A stretch of DNA of 59,678 bases from assembly GCA_905221605.1 (NCBI GenBank), contig CAJNDS010000833.1, positions 2,501-62,178 on the forward strand, given 5' to 3'. Below are positions 20,900 through 32,788 of this stretch, in pieces. The position numbers and the translations under genes were made by a program. Source of the stretch: Symbiodinium natans. Its lineage: Eukaryota > Sar > Dinophyceae > Suessiales > Symbiodiniaceae. The notes below the pieces were generated by a model. The model had not been told where the DNA came from. It searched no databases and saw only the letters and a list, made by a program, of their open reading frames with translations. Every line of letters starts with the position of its first letter. Within the stretch, counting starts at the first letter, position 1.

Positions 20900-23800
20900 C
20901 AGACACTCTTGTTAGTTCCTTGTGTTTCCCCCTGTTGTCTGTTCCTTTCTAGCTGAATGGGTAGACCAAAAGAACATGCGCAAGTGGACAGGGGAACCGT
21001 CTTCGTCCTTGTATTTACCTTCTTTTTTCTCCTTGAAAGAAGGAACAGAAAAGTTGGAACGGAGGGAGGGATTAAAGAATGCAAAGGAAGGGAACAGAGG
21101 AACTCAGAACAAACAAGTACTTGCTTCTCTCTCTCTTCTCGTCCATGTGCTTCGCTCATCTAGTGCTATGCATTCTCTCTTCGGCAAGAAAAACAAGAAG
21201 AGACAAAAGCTAGAAGGGAGAGAGCAGAGGGAAGAGGGAGGATGAATGTAGTGAAATTGGTTTGTGTTCTTAAATCTTCATTCTGCAAGAAGAGAACCAC
21301 AGAAGAGAAAGAAGAGAGGATTAGAGGATGAATGCAGTGAGACTGGGTGTGGGCACTTATCTTTGTCATCTGTTATTCCCTCCTCGTGTTTTCTTGTGCG
21401 TTCTGCTCAGAAAAGTTGGGGAGGGATGTTGGCAAAATTGAGGAATAAGGGAACTCAACCGCGCTCTAGTGGAAAACGAGCCCAGGGAACTCAGGCCTGC
21501 ACTAGGTCACTAGGGCTCGAGACCCCCTTCGCAACGAACAGCTGCCCGCTTTCTTTCTTTCTTTCTTTCGAGGGGTTTGTGGGAGACCCCCACGCGCACG
21601 CGTGCAGCCCCAAATCTGACTTCGCGAGACTGTTTGCAATTCTCTCCTCCATAAGAAAAGCAAAGAGCAGAGAAAAAGCGAGAAGAGATGAGAGCGAGGA
21701 CGAAGGTAACGAGATGATCTTGGGTTCTTGGACATTCATCTTGCTTTCCGGCAAGAACAGAGCCCGAACAGAGATAAGAGAGCAAGATAAGAGAGCAGAG
21801 GAGAGGATGGATGAAGGCAGTGAGAATGAATCAGGGTGCCTCCCCCTTACTTTTTTTTGGGTTTATTTTCTTCCTCATTTCTTCTCCAACAGGCAAGAAA
21901 GGGAAGAGAGGAGAGATGAGGAGAGTGTGTAAATAGAAGAGTGACATATTTTCATGTTTACCTCTTCCTTGTTCTTCTCCTGTTATCCGACTCCTTCTTC
22001 TCCTGAAAGAACCGCACGTTAGTCAAAGGTTTGTTGTTTTCCTCTTGTTGTCTGTTCCTTTCTCGCTGAATGGGAAGATCAAAAGAACCAGGGGAACCGT
22101 CTTCGTCCTTGTATATACCTTCTTTTTTTCCTTAAACGAAGAACGGAAAAGTTGGAATGCAAGGGAGAGATTAAAGAAGGCAAAAGGAAGGGAACAGGGG
22201 AACTCATCCCTGCCCTAGGGGGAGAGTGGGCCTTACGCAACAAACAAGTACTTGCTTCTCTTTCTTCCCGTCCAGGTGCTTCGCTCATCTAGTGTTATGC
22301 ATTCTCTCCTCCATAAGCAAAACAAGAAGAGACAAAAGCTAGAAGGGAGAGAGCAGAGAGAAGAGGGAGGATGAATGGTGAGATTGTTCCTAAATCTTCA
22401 TTCTGTAACAAGAGAACCACATGGAGGATGATTGCAGTGAGACTGAGTAAGGGCGCTTATCTTTACCATTTGTTATTTCTTCCTTGTGTGTTTCTTGTAC
22501 ATTCTGCTCGCGGCTTCCTTTTTTTTGTTGTTATCTAGCTTGCTTAAGCACTCTTGTTAGTTCCTTGTGTTTCCCCTGTTGTTTGTTCCTTTCTAGCTGA
22601 ACGGGTAGACCAAAAGAACATGCGCAAGTGGACAGGGGAACCGTCTTCGCCCTTGTATTTACCCTTTTCTTTCTCCTTGAAAGAAGGAACAGAAAAGTTG
22701 GAACGCAGGGGAAGGATTAAAGAACGCAAAGGAAGGGAACAGAGGAACTCAGAACAAACAAGTACTTGCTTCTTTCTCTTCCCGTCCATGTGCTTCGCTC
22801 ATCTAGTGTTATGCATTCTCTCTTCCACAAGACAAACAAGAAAAGACAAAAGCTAGAAGGGAGAGAGCAGAGGGAAGAGGGAGGATGAATGTAGTGAGAT
22901 TGGTTTGTGTTCTTAAATCTTCATTCTGCAAGAAGAGAACCACAGAAGAGAAAGAAGAAAGGATTAGAGGATGAATGCAGTGAGACTGGGTGTGGGCACT
23001 TATCTTTGTCATTTGTTATTCCTTCCTCGTGTTTTCTTGTGCGTTCTGCTTAGAAAATTTGGAACGCAGGGGAGGGATGAAGGCAAAACTGAGGAATAAG
23101 GGAACTCAACTGCGCTCTAGGGGAAGACGAGCCCAGGGAACTCAGGCCTGCACTAGGTCTCTAGGGGGAGCCTTGCAACGAACAGCTGCCCGCTTTCTTT
23201 CGTTCTTTCGAGGGGTTTGTGGGGGAGATCCCCGCGCGCAGCCCCAAATCCGACTTCGCGAGACTGTTTACTATTCTCTCCTCCATAAGAAAAACACAGA
23301 GCAGAGAAAAAGCGAGAAGAGAGGAGAGCGAGGACGAAGGTAACGAGATGATCTTGGGTTCTTGGACATTCATCTTTCTTTCCGGCAAGAACAGAGCCAG
23401 AGAAGAGAGATAAGAGAGCAAGATAAGAGAGCAGAGGAGAGGATGGATGTCTTCCTTGTTCTTCACCTGTTATCCGACTCCCTTCTCCTGAAAAAATGTT
23501 TGTCGCATGTATGTTGTTTTCCTCTTGTTGTCTGTTCTTATCTCGTTGAATGGGTAATTAAGTTCAAAAGAAAAAGCGCAAGAGGACAGGGAACCGTCTT
23601 CGTCCTTTGGTTTACTTCCTTTTTTCTCCCTAGAAGAATGAACAGAAAAGTTGGAACGCAGGGGAGGGATCAAAGAACGCAAAAGGAAGGGAACACGGGA
23701 ACTCATCCCTGCTCTAGGGGAAAATTAGGTCCCTTATGCAACAAACAAGTACTTGCCCTCTCTATCTCTTCCCACCCATGTGCTTCGCTCATCTAGCGTT

Positions 23801-24905
23801 ATGCATTCTCTCCTCCACAAGCAAAACAAGAAGAGACAAAAGCTAGAAGGGAGAGAGCAGAGAGAAGAGGGAGGATCAATGTACTGAGATTGGCTTGTGT
23901 TCTTAAATCTCCATTCTGCAAGAAGAGCACCACTTATTCCTTCCTCGTGTTTTTCTTGTACATTCTGCTCGTGGCTTCCTCTTTCTTTTCCTTGTTGTTA
24001 TCTAGCTTGCTTAAACTCTCTTGTTCCTTGTGCTTTCCCCTGTTGTCTGTTCCTTTCTCGCTGAATGGGAAGATCAAAAAACATGCTGGACAGGGGAACC
24101 GTCTTCGTCCTTGTATATACAACTTTCTGTCTCCGTAAACGAAGGAACGGAAAACTTGGAACGCAGGGGAGAGATTAAAGAAGGCAAGAGGAAGGGAACA
24201 GGGGAACTCATCTCTGCCCTAGGGGGAGAGTGGGCCTCCTTATGCAACAAAAAACTACTTGCTTCTCTCTCCTCTTCCCGTCCATGTGCTTCGCTCATCT
24301 AGTGTTATGCATTCTCTCTCGCACAAGAAAATCAAGAAGAGACACAAGCTAGAAGGGAGAGAGCAGAGAGAAGAAGGAGGACAAGAAGAGAACCACAGAA
24401 GGGAAAGAAGAGAGGATTAGAGGATGAATGCAGTGAGACTGAGTGTGGGCACTTGTCTTTGCGATGGGATTTCATTCCTCGTGTTTTTCCTTGTACATTC
24501 TGCCCGTGGTTTCCTCGTCCTTGTTCTTGTTGTTCTCTTTATCTAGCTTGCTTAAACACTCTTGCTAACTCCTGTAGATAAAATGAACATGCACAATTGG
24601 ACAGGGGAACCGTCTTCGTCCTTCTTCTTTACCCCTTCTTTCTCCGTAAAAGACGGAACAGAACAGTTGGAGCGCAGAGGAGGGACTAAAGAAGGCAAAG
24701 GAAGGGAACAGGGGGGAACTCGTCCCTGCTCTAGGGGAGAGTGGGCCTCCCCTATGCAACAAACAACTACTTGCTTCTCGCTCTTCCCGTCCATGCGCTT
24801 CGCTCATCTAGTGTTATGCATTCTCTCCTCCATAAGCAAAACAAGAAGAGACAAAAGCTAGAAGTGAGAGAGCAGCCAGAAGAGGGAGGACGAATGGGTT
24901 GAGAT
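20900..24905. repeat. Tandem array of ~0.5-kb repeats of two types
   Basis: Type A carries GAACCGTCTTCGTCCTTGTA-like text at about 20,994, 22,093, 22,638, 23,591, 24,098 and 24,609, and CTTCGCTCATCTAGTGTTAT about 150-190 bp later in each. Spacings of about 507, 511 and 545 bp occur. Type B carries CAGCCCCAAATCTGACTTCG near 21,607 and 23,237, with CTTTC runs before it and ATCTTGGGTTCTTGGACATT after it. Copies are similar but clearly diverged. The many purine/pyrimidine-biased frames are repeat products. I see no conserved frame across copies, so coding is unlikely. Confidence 0.88.
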
Positions 24906-24954
24906 TGACATGTGTGCTTTATATGTAGCCATTATTCTCCTCGGTAAGAAGAGC

Positions 24955-25175
<221 letters not shown>

Positions 25176-25533
25176 AGGAGACGGTGGATGAAGGTAGTGA
25201 GACGGACTTTTTCTTTGATGATTCCTTCCACTTTCCTTTTCTTCTAAGAAAGGGAAGAGAGGAGAGGGTGTAAAGTGAATAGTGACTGAATGTAACACAG
25301 TTCCATGGTTCCTTGATCTTCTCCTGTTATCCGACCCCTTTTCTCCTCGACAACAGGAAGGGGTGATAAACCCTGGACTGTTCGTACAATCCTTTTATAA
25401 CCGTTGAATGCACAGCCCTAGACCATGAGCCCAAAAGCCATAAAATGTCACCTACTTTCTAGTAGCAATATGCATAATATAAAACGCAAGCTCATTTGAT
25501 AACTGTTAGTACTGTTGAAGTAAAACCCAAAGC
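25176..25533. other. Right inner end of the insertion
   Basis: No gene and no tandem repeat seen. It begins with a last diverged fragment of the surrounding repeat family and then appears unique up to the right terminal inverted repeat. Confidence 0.5.
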
Positions 25534-25566
25534 AAGTCATCACATTATACCTAAAGGTCCATGGCA
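25532..25566 (-). repeat. Right terminal inverted repeat of the candidate insertion
   Basis: Reads TACCTAAAGGTCC at its outer core on the + strand, the complement of the left end. Inward it continues CACATTA against the left ATGTGAT segment with two mismatched bases between. Directly outside is (AT)n from 25,568 and then the resumed LINE frame. Confidence 0.65.
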
Positions 25567-25568
25567 CA

Positions 25569-26335
25569 TATATATATATACACATGTTACAAGTGAAATT
25601 CACAAGGAATTAAAATACTGCAACGTGCATCTCAATCTTGAGAAACGTGTCAAATCGCAGACAGCCCAGTATTGAATACATTGATGGTGCGGTTCCCAGG
25701 CAAATGTAGCTACTTACTACGCTGTTTACAGATAATGTGGACAATAGACGAGAAATCAGCAACAGGCTTGCAGAAGCAACAAGAACCTGCAATAAACTCA
25801 ACACTGTTTTGGAGCCGCGCAAGCATTTCAATCACTTGGAAAACCAAGTCTTCCATTCGATACTATGAAGTACAGAAATGACTGCACTGCATGGTCTAGA
25901 AGCCATTCGAACGAACTAAAGAGGTTCCTTGCATGTCACATGCAGATTACAGAAGAGTATTGCACATCCCCCTGCATTTGTTGATCGATCTTCCTCAGGC
26001 AGAGTAGTAGTTGAAACGCTGCAGACATCTCACAATGTCCGCGCGGTGAAATTCGCAGATATCTCGAGGCACCCCAAGTGCCAACTGCCCTAGGACATAG
26101 ACATATATATGTGTATATGTATATATATATATATGTATGTATATGTATATGTATAATATATATATATGTAAAAATGCGAACCAACACAGAAGACCCGCTA
26201 CGGAGACAAGCACGAATTTCCCAAGGATGGAACGTATGCGAAGATCAGGACAACCAAGGGCCAATTTGCTCCTCGAAGCGTACGCAACAGCCAGCGTTCA
26301 ACCTTTTGGGAAGCAACGGACCTTTTGATCCCGAG
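25569..26335 (+). pseudogene. LINE reverse transcriptase, C-terminal half, broken
   Basis: Continuation of the frame that ends at 10,642. In order I see ELKYCNVHLNLEKR (25,607), a DNRREISNRLAEATRTCNKL stretch, then in another frame LFWSRASISITWK (about 25,806), PPAFVDRSSS (about 25,968), and after an AT tract GQPRANLLLEAY (about 26,248). These match the connection and thumb-side region and the C-terminal GRP-type tail of LINE polyproteins. Several frameshifts and stops are present. Taken with the left half, the distance from the ADD motif to the NLEK-type motif is about 36 residues when the 15-kb block is removed, as expected for this family. No poly(A) tail or target duplication of the LINE was found. 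Confidence 0.8.
26098..26172. repeat. AT-rich self-complementary tract inside the LINE
   Basis: Alternating TA and GTATATGTATA text of about 75 bp that can fold on itself. It interrupts LINE homology between the FVDRSS and GQPRAN motifs, so it is either an expansion or a small insertion. Confidence 0.8.
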
Positions 26336-27127
26336 AACAGAAAACATCTCAATTACGTACACCAATCCGCACCACAGAAGCGATCTTTAGGTAAAAGCTC
26401 TAAATACCCTCAGTCGAGACAACAGCATCCCCAACGAACAAGTCTCCAGTTCAGTGGCGTTGCAAGGTCATTGAAAAAAGCAATTTCTCCTCAACGCTCG
26501 CTCTGCACAGCTTCAGCGTGATAAACCTGGATCGGTGCGCTCAGCCTAGAGCCTGAGCGTTGCAAAAACACCTTCGGCTCAGCTCATGATGGGTTCATAA
26601 TTGTCGCACATGTCATTTCTGTAAAGCTGTGAACCCCAGTTGGTCACCGTTGAGGGTCTGAAATGTGTGGCTGAGAACTTGACAGTGACAGAAAAATGAA
26701 AGAAAAATGAGCTTCAAGCAGCGCGGCTCTGCTTCCTGGATGTTCACAACTTGTTGGCCCTGTGAGGGCTTTGAGAGCAAAGCATTACTGATGCGGATCT
26801 GGCAGGCGGATGCTGCTGCAGTTCAGATCTTTGCGCTGCAGGACATTAGTCCGGGATCAATTCGGTTCTGTTTGTCTGGTTGCCACTGGTGGCATGCGCA
26901 ATGAGGATGCTTGGTCCACAGTTTTGCTGAGGTATAGCGTACTCAACTGTCCGAGCAATTCGGAAAGGATGCGACCCCCAAGACGGTGTGGTCTGCTTTC
27001 TTTGGACACTCGACGGCCATTAGGACTACTTTGGGACTTTGGGACAGTGGAGTGGTCTGCGGTGCGCATACTGGAGTGTCACAAGCAGATGCCACATGCC
27101 TTAGCCTCAATTCTTGAGACAGTTATG

Positions 27128-27161
<34 letters not shown>

Positions 27162-29799
27162 CATATATACTTTTAAACCATGATGGGTGGGCAGAGGCGT
27201 TGAACTGCGAAATCTGAATGAGCATTAGCGCCCGTCAGCGCCCTTGCCAGTTCCATCTTACTGCCACTACGCCTCTCAGGTTCTAATGTTGAAGTTGAAG
27301 AAGCCGTGCAGGCTGGGTGGAAGCATCTGATGTTGGGTGTGACATTTGCAGCTTTCTCCAAATAAGGGGTACTGCTAACATACCCCAAAGTACCCCTGTT
27401 TCCGGAAGCCACCAGATGGGCCCCTAAGTTTCCCATCCTGAAATTCGGTCGCTTCTGGGCCTGGTCGCGTTTTGAGCCGCGATTGGGCGCTGCATGATGT
27501 CTTGGACACACAAAAAGCACACCCACAAGGCAGATGCTAGCCTCCCTGCCTCTCCTTGACATCCTACACCTGCAAAGTACATGCTGTATTTTCGTTTCAC
27601 TCCTTCAGGCAAGACGCGAGCTCCTCGCCATCGCCTACTACTTCATTCGGGGCTGGCTCTGAGGAGCCACCTTCACTGACATGTCTCAAGATCTGTCGTC
27701 TGGCCTGGGAGGTGCCGCAACCCCTTGTAGCTAGCGGCAAACTAAGCATCTCAAAGCTGTACTACTGCCCAAAGATCCGTTGTCCCTCATACAAGCGCAT
27801 GCTTGTAACGACGTGCTGGAAAAGGGGGATTGTCAACAGGTAGCCCCGTTAAGAAATCTGCTTCTCTCCCCGCCTCCCCCCAAATGGTGTCCACGTCGCG
27901 CACACTTGGCTTTTGCATTGGCTTAGACGGTCTTCGACCAGAAGTCTTCCTGAATCTCAAACCTTCTGAAAGCCATCGTAAGTGCCTCGTCTTGTACAAC
28001 AATTTTATGCACCCCGGAAAAATACGTGACATCTCAACAACGCTGGTTTCATTGAAGACGAGCCTGAGTCATGGCTCGATGGCGAGCTCCGTGGCTGCCC
28101 TGGGACTCATCTGTCCCGGTCTTTGTCGCATTGTGCAGCTTGGGCGGCAAAGTGTGTGACCCGGGAAAGGCTGTGGAACACGAAAAGCGCGGCTGGGGCT
28201 GTCATGGCATGTTTAATTGCCAATGAGTCAAAATGAGCCCACCCAAGCAATCCTGGCACACTTGTTTTTTACTTTCAGCTCTTGATGCCTTTCGACTAAG
28301 AATCCCAGGTCTGAGCGCAGGAGTCTTTCAGGTGCGTCCGGGGTTGCCTGTGATGCAGAAGGGGACCGATTCAGTATCAGAAGAAGCTGCCCGAGCAGTC
28401 GTAGGTCCAAAGGGTTCTGCACGTCATGACCCAAACCTGATCACCATATCCTATCCCCTCAACCCACGATAGCTTTGAGCAGGCACATGCCCTGAGATTC
28501 TGACAGGCGAAGGCTGGTCTCAGCCAAGTTGGGGGCTCAGATACGGAAGTTGAAGATGCAAAAGGGTCTGCAGTCACATGAGGCATCTGACGAGCCTGAC
28601 TTTACGTCTTGTGAGAACTATGGGACTGAGAATGATGGAGACTTAGGACATCTCCGCGCCTTGCGAGGACATTTTCTTTGACGAGGGAGCTTTGTTGCAA
28701 CGTCGCTTGGACAGAGTAAAAACACATGCTCATGTATCAGATTTTTTGTCAGTCCCAGAGTCTTTTCAACCGAACTGATCGCACGGAAAAAGAGCAGCTC
28801 CAGTGAAGCTTTCTCAGGTGCAACGACGTAGAGAGAGTAGTCGGAGTAGCCATTCGTTCAGCCTGTCTTGATCCCACGTGACCTTCATGAAGCGTTGCAG
28901 GCCCGCACACAGAAGCCTTCGGTTCTCACAAAAGCTGTAGTTCAGCTTCATGGCATCATCATCGTTTACCACAAATCCAAACCTCCGAGCCTGCTTTTGC
29001 TGAGACTTTGTGAATTGAAATGCGTTCTTGCTGACTCTTCCTGGTCATGTCGCATAGTGGTCGGCTCTCTTACCTCGATCCTACAGAAGTGCCGTTCTGG
29101 TAGCTGCCCTTAGTCTCCTGCCATAGGCCGCAGAAGCTAAATAGAGAATGTCGGAAGCTAACCAGACTCTACTATAGACCCGGGAGAGACTCCCCTGCAA
29201 CACTCAAACCCAAGCCTAGAATTCTGAACTGCGTGGTCAGGCCCCACTTCCAGGACCCCGGGTGCCGCTTCCCTGGCATCGCACGGCGACCTTCACGACC
29301 TTGGAAGTACATCTGCGGTGCGCGGCTACATCCCGCAGAAGTGTCCGAATCCGGAGGATTGTGCAGACATTGTTGCTCAATCTTCTGTTAGGAATGTTTT
29401 GGCTTCTGTTTTTTTTTTCAGGGTTGGAGGGGCACAAGGGCAACCGTAAAATTCAGATTTGGGCTCAGACAAACGGCTGCATCCCAAGCAGGATGAGTAA
29501 AGCAGTCGGCAGTGTTTCCAGCATTGCAGACCCGCCATGGCGCAGTGGCAAAGGGACTTGAAGATACAGGCATGTAGCGATAAGCAGCTCTAGGCTAGCT
29601 ACGTCGTCGTAGTGCAGTGGGAACACTTCCCCATCCAGGGGTCCTCAGCGGACAGACAAATGGTAGAAAGAGCACCAGACTCCGCCCAGGGTTCCAACTG
29701 CGCTGGGCCCTCGACTGCGGAGCTCGTCGTCCATGGCTGAGCTTGCAGTTGGTTCTTGGTGTGGGGTTGGTTAGATTTCAAACTGAACTCTTCCTCGTC
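26336..29799. other. No supported gene
   Basis: Only short open frames. A few pieces look exon-like but cannot be assigned: about 28,040-28,230 (WLDGELRGCPG, then WNTKSAAGAVMACLIANE) and about 28,500-28,680. An alternating TA tract lies at 27,125-27,172. I see no start, family motif or consistent splice pattern. Confidence 0.45.
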
Positions 29800-30350
29800 G
29801 CCCTGTCTACTCCTTGCCCATCACCCCAGAGTATTCCCAGCGTGTCCTGGAATACCCAACCCCACAGAGTCCTGCAAAAGTGTCCAATCCCAAACCATGC
29901 CCAAACTGTCCTGGGAGTGACCCCCCAACCCGGACTATCCCCGCAGAGTCCAACCTCAGAGGATCCCAAGGCTGCTCGGAGTTGGCCATCCAGAGTATCC
30001 CGAAGAGGATCCCCACACAGTCCTTGACCCCAGAGAGTGCCTGGAGTGCCCAACCCTGGAGTGTCCTCACAGAATTCCAGAGACCTTTCACACAATTCCA
30101 GAGACTCTGGAGTGCCCAACCCTAGAGTATACCCCACAACAGCTTGGAGCACTCACCGCCAGAATATTCCCCAGAGTCACTGGAGTGCCCACCCCGGACG
30201 ATCCAGACAATCCCTGGCTGTATATTTCTGGCCTGGAAAGCCCAACCCCAAAGTATGCCCAAACGATCATTGGAGTGCCAAACCCTCCCTGGAGCGTCCG
30301 ATTCCAGATGATTCCCAGAGATCCCCAGAGTGTCCCTGGAGTGCCAGAGT
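29800..30350 (+). repeat. Degenerate ~30-40-bp minisatellite
   Basis: Loosely repeated text such as CTGGAGTGCCCAACCC, CAGAGTATCCC and CCCCAGAGT recurs roughly every 30-40 bp across about 550 bp, with heavy divergence. It produces long open frames on both strands (124 codons on the - strand), which I do not accept as genes. Confidence 0.75.
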
Positions 30351-30359
30351 GGGCTCGCA

Positions 30360-31905
30360 AATGCATGCCTGCAGGGTGGGGATGTTCGAGATCAAAAAAA
30401 TTGGGGTTCGAGGTGCTCAGGGTTTTGGAATTAGGGTTGGGTGGATGCGAGATGGTCTTGTCCAGTTTGTTTGTTGTTCTTGGAATGCACAGATACGAAC
30501 CCGAGCGTTGCGAAGGCGACGGACGTATACCAAGAGAGTGACGTGGGGGTGGTCCCTTGCGTGGCGGCAGACATGTACAAATCACGGCCGCCTTTGATTC
30601 GAAAGCTCACACAGGAGCTTTCGTTCAACGAACAGCTTGGCTGAATCAACATAAGGGGCATGGGGAGGGGGGGTTTTGGGGAACCGGACTTCTGGGTCAT
30701 ATTGGTAGCCTAGCCCCCGATGTGCCGGACACTATTTTGGGCGATTCGACTTCGGCCGAAGTGAGAAGAACCGGATCATCCAGGCGCCGCGAAAACTCGC
30801 TCAAAACAAGCACGTTTTGACTGGGCTTTGAAGTCGTCTTGGGTTTGCTTCCCAAGTCGTGCCCGGTGCCCTGAGAAGGCCTTGGCCCGATTCACAGCAG
30901 ATCAGCATCTCAAGTGGGGATATATCGAGCCTGATGTTACGTTCCGCCCCACAAGGTGGGGGGAGTTCGGACAGGTTCAGGACAGACAGATTCTGGAGGA
31001 CCGGCTTTTGACAGAGGGGTCGCGAAGGGGGCACAAAAGAGCACCCCGATTTTCAGAAGGCATCCGGCAAGAGGAAGCAGCCTGGCTCTTCGAATCGTAC
31101 TTGTCGGCCCAACACATGGGTGCAGCGACATACAGCACATGAACCAGCAAGCCGTCCTTGGGCTCAACGAAAATGCCTTCGGGTTTGTTCTTAGCCATGA
31201 TGAATCACAAGTTGTGGGATTCGGGGCGTATGCGCGTTCAACAATTTCCGGGTAAAGAACAGGGAGAAGCGGAATCGTTGGACGTGGAAGGTTTGAACGG
31301 CTTGAGGGCGACCTGCTCTGTAAAGGAGCACGCGCTGGTAACATGCCCTACAAACCTGCCATCACAGATTCTCCGCTAGAGGGCGATATTGCTGCGAGGG
31401 GCCTGTAGATAACTGCATTGCCGACGTTTAGTTTGAGGAGGGCACGAAGTGGCACAAAAGTTGAAGTAATGGCGTGCTCAATTTGCGCAAGGACGGGCCC
31501 CGGCCTTTAAAAACGCTGCCGGGGCCGGCATCGGCCTCTGGCAGGTTCATTCCATCGCGTCTTGTCGTGACCCTGGGCCAGAAGCCCTAGACCCCATTCC
31601 TCGGTGACGCCTGTGTGCCTACAAAGACACCGCCGAAGTTGCTGGGACGAGCTGCCTGAGCCAGACCCGCACTGGGGCCGGCTGACGAAATTCCGGGAAA
31701 ACAGCAGCGGACGCCCCGAATCCTAAACTCTAGCTTTTGTACCTCAGCACTTGAAACCGCCTAGGACTCAAACGCAAGTCCGCCACCCCGTTCCCCCATG
31801 TCTAGTTCCTAAACCTTGAAACCTTAGCCGAACCTGAAAGTTAAACACCTCAGAATGTCGTGAACGAAGTCAGTGTTTCGCTGCGCTGGCCGAAGCATGT
31901 TTCGC
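30360..31905. other. No supported gene
   Basis: A short exon-like frame at about 30,480-30,645 (includes VVPCVAADMYKSRPPLIRKL) stands alone. The stretch just before 31,905 should hold the 5' exons of the following glycosyltransferase-like gene, but I cannot locate them. Confidence 0.4.
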
Positions 31906-31909
31906 TGAG

Positions 31910-32788
31910 GTGAGGGAGGTGCCTTCGAGTTGTTCACTCTGCCGATTGGCGCCCGATGCGACGGCAATCCTATACACCATACAACGAGGTGATGGGGCTG
32001 GAACTCGAGTCGGGCAAGCTTTGATGAGCATGGCGTATGCATCTCAGTACAACTTGAAGTTTGGTGGCTTCTTCCTACCCTGGGACCAGAAAGATCTGGT
32101 TCACGGAGCTGATCAGCCGACAGCCCTGAGTGCGTTTCTGGGATGCAACTACTCAGACTTGCTTGTGCACGTGGAGAAGCCCCGGTTTGCAGAATGCTGG
32201 AGTGGTGCTCCTCTTGGTGGCGCAGTTGACAACCAGGCCAACCAGGCCATACTGCTCCACCAATGCAACGGTATCTCATGCCGACCTGATCTCTCCATGC
32301 TCACCTGGGGGTTCTTGGCAGAGGTTCGAAAGTCGACACTGCTTCTCAGTCACCCAACGCCACTCTTTGAAGGCAACCGACTTCGTGTTGTGATTCACAT
32401 ACGGCGAGGGGATCGACAACCTGGGGGTTCAGCATTTTCTGAACCCACCTGGGCTTCGGATACCTTGTACCTGGATTTCCTTAGTTCCTTAGACCGACTT
32501 GGCGTTGATGCTCAGGTTCATGTGTTCAGTACCACAGAGGAACGCACGAAGAGCAAAGACTTTGACATCTACAGAAGTCGGGGGGCGTACGTACATCTGG
32601 ACGGCGATGCTGTGGAGGATTGGGCCCACATGGCTCAAGCTGACTTGCTGCTTATTGCGCCAAGTACATACTCTTGGGCAGTTGGACTGCTGAATGAGAC
32701 TGCCCTGTGTTTGGTACAGCTTTGCACCATTTGTTGTGAGAACCTGCAACTAACCACACCAATATTCGGGGGTTCAAAACCCAGCTAG
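31910..32788 (+). CDS. Fucosyltransferase-like glycosyltransferase, main exon
   Basis: A 292-codon open frame, the longest non-repetitive one in the window. Near residues 24-45 it has RGDGAGTRVGQALMSMAYAS, like the G-x-G-(N/R)-R/Q nucleotide-sugar region at the N terminus of fucosyltransferases. Residues about 160-168 read VVIHIRRGD, the HxRRGD motif of alpha-1,2/1,6 and O-fucosyltransferases. Residues about 240-262 read MAQADLLLIAPSTYSWAVG, matching the ADxLIxSxSSFSxxAA block that closes the donor site. It would transfer fucose from GDP-fucose to a glycan in the secretory pathway. The frame opens at GTG just after a CTGAG, so it is probably an internal exon starting near 31,910, not a start codon. 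The true 3' splice probably lies soon after LLNE (about 32,697). Exons on both sides are missing. Confidence 0.68.
   Translation: MREVPSSCSLCRLAPDATAILYTIQRGDGAGTRVGQALMSMAYASQYNLKFGGFFLPWDQKDLVHGADQPTALSAFLGCNYSDLLVHVEKPRFAECWSGAPLGGAVDNQANQAILLHQCNGISCRPDLSMLTWGFLAEVRKSTLLLSHPTPLFEGNRLRVVIHIRRGDRQPGGSAFSEPTWASDTLYLDFLSSLDRLGVDAQVHVFSTTEERTKSKDFDIYRSRGAYVHLDGDAVEDWAHMAQADLLLIAPSTYSWAVGLLNETALCLVQLCTICCENLQLTTPIFGGSKPS

Noticed and set aside
29778-30152. 124-codon - strand frame
   Set aside because: Shadow of the degenerate minisatellite on the + strand.
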